Assembly: GCA_937859895.1 (NCBI GenBank) | Contig: CALMAV010000148.1 | Coordinates: 1 to 9,827 of the forward strand | Direction: 5' to 3' | Source of the DNA: an uncultured Bryobacterales bacterium | GTDB lineage: Bacteria > Acidobacteriota > Terriglobia > Bryobacterales > Bryobacteraceae | DNA: 9,827 bases | Part shown: in pieces, positions 6,411 through 9,827 of the stretch | Position numbering within the stretch: position 1 is the first letter of the stretch | How the letters are laid out: each line of letters starts with the position of its first letter | Program-made: the position numbers and the translations under genes | Notes under the pieces: generated by a model | The model's database searches: none | Seen by the model: the letters and a program-made list of their open reading frames with translations, nothing else | What the model was told of the DNA's origin: nothing

Positions 6411-7049
6411 CTAAGCCATCAAGGTAGCCGGACCAATATCGCCATAGTGGCGACGCATCCGGTCACGCAGCTCAGCTCGCGCTCTCAGCAGTCGACTTTT
6501 GGCAGCAGCAACCGAAATTCCAAGGGTTTGAGCCACCTCCGGCATAGGACGGTGCTGAACATCCCGAAGCAGAAACACACTACGGAGTAAGGGTGGCGTT
6601 TTGCGAATTTCCTGAGCAAGAACCTGCGCAACTTCGGAACGCCCCAATTCCTGTTCTGGGGTTTGTCGCGTGTCGCGCAAGTCCAGGCTGACAATCTCTT
6701 CGCCAACTAAGATGTCATCTATATAGGTATAACGAGCACGGCGCGAACGACGCAGCTTCATCAAACATTGGTTGACAACAATACGCGTCAGCCAAGTTGA
6801 GAACTTTGCATCCTTATTGAACTGTCCTATATGCTCAAATGCTTTCCAGAATGCATTTTGGACCTCATCTTCCGCATCCGACTTGTCGCGAACGATCGAT
6901 AGTGCAACTTTCAGAGCTGCCGAATGATGCCGGCGCATCAATTCGCTAAATGCAGTCTGGTCTCCGAGCTTGCAAAGCTCTACCAAGGAGTCATCCGACA
7001 CTTCACCTTCGTTACGGTTTTGCATCCGTCGCCGGGCTTGGGAATCCAT
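6411..7049 (-). CDS. ECF-family RNA polymerase sigma factor
   Basis: A 212-residue sigma-70 family protein of the extracytoplasmic function group, which directs RNA polymerase to a dedicated promoter set. Region 2 lies at about 33-102, with DEVQNAFWKAFEHIGQF (core binding and -10 recognition) and FSTWLTRIVVNQCLMKLRR. Region 4 lies at about 142-195, with LLRSVFLLRDVQHRPMPEVAQ, then the helix-turn-helix TLGISVAAAKSRLLRARAEL for -35 recognition. Region 3 is absent, as expected for ECF sigmas. The start is ATG at 7049, preceded by GAGG at good spacing; Met9 is an alternative. No anti-sigma gene lies downstream, since the next gene is convergent and encodes a peptidoglycan-binding protein. Divergent from it, 14 bp away, is an XRE-cupin regulator. 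The target promoters are unknown. Confidence 0.9.
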   Translation of the reverse strand: MDSQARRRMQNRNEGEVSDDSLVELCKLGDQTAFSELMRRHHSAALKVALSIVRDKSDAEDEVQNAFWKAFEHIGQFNKDAKFSTWLTRIVVNQCLMKLRRSRRARYTYIDDILVGEEIVSLDLRDTRQTPEQELGRSEVAQVLAQEIRKTPPLLRSVFLLRDVQHRPMPEVAQTLGISVAAAKSRLLRARAELRDRMRRHYGDIGPATLMA

Positions 7050-7063
7050 CCAGTTAAGCCTCT

Positions 7064-7777
7064 ATGAACGACTTTATGCTGGATCGAACCAATTTGGTAA
7101 CTCGTTCTGAAGATGGTTTCAGCAGCAACGAAATTCGTATGGCTGATGTTACCGTTGATGAAAGGAAGTTGCGGGCCGCTGAAAACAGTGAGGAGATGAT
7201 CCGCCGGGTGCTAATCAGCTACGGTATCGGCAGTATGCTCCGGCAACTTCGCCTACGCAAGAAGATAGCACTTGTCGATCTAGGCAAGCATACTGGCCTA
7301 TCTGCTTCCATGCTCTCGCAGCTGGAGAACGGCAAGCTGATCCCTACTCTTCCAACACTGGCGCGAATCGCCATGGTTTTCGATGTCGGGCTGGAGTTTT
7401 TCTTTGGTGAAAAGCGGCCGAAACGTGTTTTCGCAATTACCCGCGCCGGCGAACGACTGCGATTTCCGGAGTTGTCGGACGAGCCCTGCCCTGGGTACTT
7501 CTTTGAGGTTCTGGCTTACGGCGCCATCGATAAGAACATGTCTGCGTACCTCGCAGATTTTCCGCAAGACAGCGGTTCGGCGCGAGAGCATGCGCATGAC
7601 GGCTCTGAGTTCATCCATGTCTTAGTTGGAGCTCTTGCCATTTACTACCAAGGTGAGGAGCATTTGCTCGAAACTGGCGACAGCGTCTACTTCGATTCCT
7701 CTGAGGCGCACTCGTACCATGGCCGCTCGAACAGTCCGGCCCGGGCTATTGTTATCACCACTCCGCCTCGTATCTGA
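7064..7777 (+). CDS. XRE family transcriptional regulator with C-terminal cupin domain
   Basis: A 237-residue DNA-binding regulator. Residues about 55-112 form the HTH_3 domain (GSMLRQLRLRKKIALVDLGK, then TGLSASMLSQLENGKLIPTL and RIAMVFDVGLEFFF). Residues about 160-235 form a single cupin_2 barrel. Cupin motif 1 is textbook: H176-A-H178, Glu182 and Gly189. Motif 2 keeps His216 but has SSEAH in place of the usual PxGxxH. The four possible ligands suggest a metal or small-molecule sensor. This architecture is common in regulators of amino acid, polyamine or fosfomycin-related pathways, but the effector here is unknown. Start is uncertain: ATG at 7064 has little Shine-Dalgarno and sits 14 bp from the divergent sigma start. 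Met26 (7139) would give 212 residues and keep both domains. The methyltransferase follows after 42 bp. Confidence 0.85.
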   Translation: MNDFMLDRTNLVTRSEDGFSSNEIRMADVTVDERKLRAAENSEEMIRRVLISYGIGSMLRQLRLRKKIALVDLGKHTGLSASMLSQLENGKLIPTLPTLARIAMVFDVGLEFFFGEKRPKRVFAITRAGERLRFPELSDEPCPGYFFEVLAYGAIDKNMSAYLADFPQDSGSAREHAHDGSEFIHVLVGALAIYYQGEEHLLETGDSVYFDSSEAHSYHGRSNSPARAIVITTPPRI

Positions 7778-7819
7778 CTCTCCCCAGCCGTTGTTTTTCC
7801 CGCGTCCGACTCCGCTTTT

Positions 7820-8488
7820 ATGACTAGTAACCTCCCAGAATTGCCCCCTGAGGCTTTCCGCAAAGTCGATTCCACTAGCGACCAGGATTTTTACAAGGCT
7901 CCTCGGCTCGTCACGCACATTGACGAGGGAGCGACGGCCGCTCTTACCGCTTTATATGGGACTGTACTTTCGCCCGGCGATACCGTGCTCGATCTAATGT
8001 CAAGCTGGGTCAGTCATCTTCCTGCGAAGTTACAGCTGTCAGAGGTCGTCGGCCATGGTATGAACGCACAGGAGCTGGCGGCCAACCCTCGATTAACCGG
8101 GTGGTTCGTGCAGGACTTGAATCAAACGCCGGTGCTTCCCTTGCAAAACGATACTTACAACGCCGCCCTGTGTTGCGTCGGCGTTCAGTACCTGCAACGA
8201 CCGATTGAAGTTTTCGCGGACGTCGCACGCGTGCTAAAGGCTGGAGCACCGTTGGTCGTCAGTTTCTCCAATCGCTGTTTTCCGACTAAAGCGGTAGCTA
8301 TCTGGCAGGCGCTCGAGGCCCAAGGGCAGGCAGAATTGGTCCGCCTTTATATGCAGCGAGCCGGATTTGCCAACGTGCAAGTTCACATAGTGGCGGATGG
8401 CTCGAGTAGCGATCCCTTAACGGCTGTAGTCGGCCACGCACCCAGTAACGACCCACTCCAAAACTCAATTTCCGATACTGGAAACTGA
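7820..8488 (+). CDS. Class I SAM-dependent methyltransferase
   Basis: A 222-residue Methyltransf_11-like protein that would transfer a methyl group from S-adenosylmethionine to an unknown substrate. Motif I is VLDLMSSWVSHLP at 56-68, lacking the usual GxGxG. The next strand is VVGHGMNAQEL at 76-86, with Asn82 where an acidic ribose-binding residue usually stands. Asp99 in FVQDLN fits post-motif II. YNAALCCVGVQYLQRP (113-128) is the motif IV-like strand, followed by VARVLKAGAPLVVSFSNRCF. FYKAPRLVTHID near the N-terminus and SFSNRCFPTKAVAIW are, as I recall, shared with methyltransferase-like proteins of cyanobacteria and plants that also carry the LDLMSSW form. The 42-bp leader (7778-7819) is pyrimidine-rich with no Shine-Dalgarno, so the ATG at 7820 is chosen mainly by reading-frame content. 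Second gene of a + strand group. Confidence 0.85.
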   Translation: MTSNLPELPPEAFRKVDSTSDQDFYKAPRLVTHIDEGATAALTALYGTVLSPGDTVLDLMSSWVSHLPAKLQLSEVVGHGMNAQELAANPRLTGWFVQDLNQTPVLPLQNDTYNAALCCVGVQYLQRPIEVFADVARVLKAGAPLVVSFSNRCFPTKAVAIWQALEAQGQAELVRLYMQRAGFANVQVHIVADGSSSDPLTAVVGHAPSNDPLQNSISDTGN

Positions 8489-8495
8489 CACATCG

Positions 8496-8513
8496 GTAGC
8501 GAAGTTCCGCTAC
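8496..8513 (+). other. Hairpin between methyltransferase and DUF2007-like gene
   Basis: GTAGCG (8496-8501) pairs perfectly with CGCTAC (8508-8513) around AAGTTC, 7 bp after the methyltransferase stop. There is no T run after it, so it is more likely an RNA-processing or attenuating element than a full terminator. With only 6-bp arms it could be chance. Confidence 0.3.
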
Positions 8514-8540
8514 GGTTCAAGGGAGTCGAAACGCAGGAGC

Positions 8541-8801
8541 ATGCGAAAGGAAACGGACTACTTCGGCGAGGCTGAACTCGATCTCGTCTACATGGCGCGC
8601 CGCCTCAGTGATGCGCTCGAGATGGAGAATTATCTGACAGCGGCTGGAGTCGACTACCTGGTAGAGACTGGTACCTACACAGGTGGATTCATTATGCGAC
8701 GTGATTTGACTGGAGCGTTCTTCTACGTTGCTCCGAAAGATCTACCGGCGGCTCGCGCCGTTCTGGCGCAGCATCGGCTTAAGCCTTACGAACCGGAGTA
8801 A
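8541..8801 (+). CDS. DUF2007-like small protein
   Basis: An 86-residue soluble protein. The pattern LVYMARRLSDALEMENYLTA (15-34) followed by AGVDYLVETGTYTGG and ending GAFFYVAPKDLPAARAVLAQH resembles DUF2007, a small alpha-beta domain called 'putative signal transducing protein' whose role is not known. Members typically read 'xxA..L...GI......', as here. AGGAG lies unusually close, only 1 nt before the ATG, and GGGAG lies 15 nt before it. Met18 (8592) is a less likely start because it would cut the first strand. It follows the methyltransferase by 52 bp on the same strand and probably shares its transcript. Its last 16 bp overlap the end of galT on the other strand. Family name moderately sure, gene itself likely real. 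Confidence 0.65.
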   Translation: MRKETDYFGEAELDLVYMARRLSDALEMENYLTAAGVDYLVETGTYTGGFIMRRDLTGAFFYVAPKDLPAARAVLAQHRLKPYEPE

Positions 8802-9763
8802 GGCTGAGTTACCGGCTCTGACTTCCGCAAATTTTCGGCCATCTCTTCAGGCGCGGTGTCAGCCAGAAACGTTCCGTAACCGGTCTCGATAGTAGCCAGG
8901 AATTTCAGCTTGTTTGCGCTACGCTGCAACGGCAGGAACTGAATGTGGAAATGATAGAGAGAGTCTGCTGGTTTCAGTGGCCCCTGTTTTACCGCCATCA
9001 TCAATGGCAGTAGGAAGCCATAGAGATTATCGTACTTCTTGCGAACAATGCTGATGATTTCGGCTAAGTTGCTGCATTCCCTTTCGGTCAGCTCAGGCAG
9101 GGTGCGCAAGTGGCGGCGCGAGTAGATAGCAAGTTCCGCCGGAAAGCGAGCCGCGAAAGGAACAAACGCGACAAAATCCGCATTCTCAGCCACAATGCGA
9201 GCTTTGTTCGCCAACTCGCCTTTCAGCAGGTCGCAAAAGAGACAGGCGCCATCGTGGCTTTCAGCGTAGCGCTGCGTGGATGCAAGCTCTTTCTCCACCG
9301 TGGGAGAGATAAACGGCATGGCGTAGATCTGTCCATGCGGATGCGGCATAGTAACGCCCACCGCCTCCCCGGAGTTCTCAAACACTGCAACCAAAGCGAT
9401 ATTCGGATCGCCCTGGTAGTGGCGCGTTCGCTCCGTCCATAGGTCGACAATTTTCAGCCAGTTCGCCACCGTCAGCTTGGAGGGTGGGAGCGTATGCTCA
9501 GGCGAGTACAGCACTACATCGCACGCGCCCCTCGGACCGGTTTCACTAAACAGCCCCGACTGTGCTTCCGGATCAAATGGATCAGCGTCTGACGAGAAGG
9601 CTGGGAAGTAGTTGGGGTACAAATAGACGTCGTAATGATCCGGCACTTTGCCCGAACCGGGATCGAACGGACACCAGTTGGCCGGCATCTGCGGACGATT
9701 CTGTCTGGCAGTGGTCACAACGACCCATTGCTGCAACAAAGCGTGCCACCTGAGTTGATGCAC
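8786..9763 (-). CDS. galT: Galactose-1-phosphate uridylyltransferase
   Basis: Leloir pathway enzyme exchanging UMP between UDP-glucose and galactose-1-phosphate to give UDP-galactose and glucose-1-phosphate; cytoplasmic. The 325-residue product is near the family length of 330-350. The active-site motif MPHPHGQIYAMP gives His143 as the nucleophile (His166 in E. coli) and Gln145. Other conserved blocks are CDVVLYSPEHT, VFENSGEAVGVT, VPFAARFPAEL and HFHIQFLPLQRS. Of the E. coli zinc ligands, Cys31, His90 and His141 are present, but the second cysteine is Asp34 (WCPFDPGSG). A separate C174-LF-C177 pair is present. The start is GTG at 9763, set by a perfect AGGAGG upstream. The 3' end overlaps the DUF2007-like gene by 16 bp tail-to-tail. 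What lies upstream is cut by the window edge. Confidence 0.93.
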   Translation of the reverse strand: MHQLRWHALLQQWVVVTTARQNRPQMPANWCPFDPGSGKVPDHYDVYLYPNYFPAFSSDADPFDPEAQSGLFSETGPRGACDVVLYSPEHTLPPSKLTVANWLKIVDLWTERTRHYQGDPNIALVAVFENSGEAVGVTMPHPHGQIYAMPFISPTVEKELASTQRYAESHDGACLFCDLLKGELANKARIVAENADFVAFVPFAARFPAELAIYSRRHLRTLPELTERECSNLAEIISIVRKKYDNLYGFLLPLMMAVKQGPLKPADSLYHFHIQFLPLQRSANKLKFLATIETGYGTFLADTAPEEMAENLRKSEPVTQPYSGS

Positions 9764-9768
9764 GTGAG

Positions 9769-9774
9769 CCTCCT
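9769..9774 (-). promoter_or_regulatory. Ribosome binding site of galT
   Basis: On the minus strand AGGAGG is followed by CTCAC and then GTG at 9763, a consensus Shine-Dalgarno at ideal spacing that fixes the GTG start. Confidence 0.8.
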
Positions 9775-9827
9775 ATGTACTACTGCGGTCTTTTGAAGGT
9801 CGCGGTAATCCGGGTTGAGATGCCGCC

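Noticed and set aside
7088..7098. Palindrome ACCAATTTGGT as a defined operator
   Set aside because: Five-bp arms are expected about ten times by chance in a window this size, and it lies inside the longest regulator frame. Kept only as context for the divergent junction.
9775..9827. Plus-strand ATG open frame at the right edge
   Set aside because: Too short, no ribosome site, and it overlaps the galT control region.
1..9827. CRISPR array, insertion sequence, tRNA or toxin-antitoxin pair
   Set aside because: No regularly spaced repeats, terminal inverted repeats with transposase, tRNA-like cloverleaf or paired small toxin/antitoxin frames were seen on either strand.

Overview
The window looks like chromosomal core sequence from an Acidobacteriota member (Terriglobia / Acidobacteriaceae type). 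The strongest hint is the large outer-membrane receptor with an N-terminal carboxypeptidase-regulatory-like domain, a family strongly expanded in that phylum. Moderate GC, an orphan-looking ECF sigma factor and GTG starts fit but do not prove this. The assignment is inferred from protein resemblance only. I see no insertion sequence, tRNA, rRNA, CRISPR array or phage module.

Layout, left to right. 1-323 is the 3' end of an APC-family amino acid permease (+). Its reading frame stays open for 57 codons after the TGA and encodes a hydrophobic helix. 550-1068 (+) is a solitary Uma2-family nuclease-like protein. 1153-5672 (-) is a co-directional set: alkB, then the Oar-like TonB-dependent receptor, then a four-helix membrane protein that may have its own ECF-type promoter. 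5853-6353 (+) is a secreted peptidoglycan-binding protein, divergent from alkB and closed by a hairpin. 6411-7049 (-) is an ECF sigma factor. Divergent from it, and only 14 bp away, is a + strand group: XRE-cupin regulator, class I methyltransferase and a DUF2007-like small protein (7064-8801). galT (-, 8786-9763) overlaps the small protein tail-to-tail by 16 bp.

Working together: alkB repairs alkylated DNA and its link to the downstream receptor is positional only. The divergent sigma / XRE-cupin pair is the main regulatory node of the window. The XRE-methyltransferase-DUF2007 set could be a small regulon, but its substrate cannot be read from sequence. galT serves galactose / UDP-sugar metabolism.

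The window is mostly ordinary. I do not see a convincing new multi-gene system. The points most worth a second look are the open extension after the permease stop, the Cys-to-Asp change at a zinc position in GalT, the non-canonical SAM motif of the methyltransferase, and the 14-bp divergent sigma/XRE junction.
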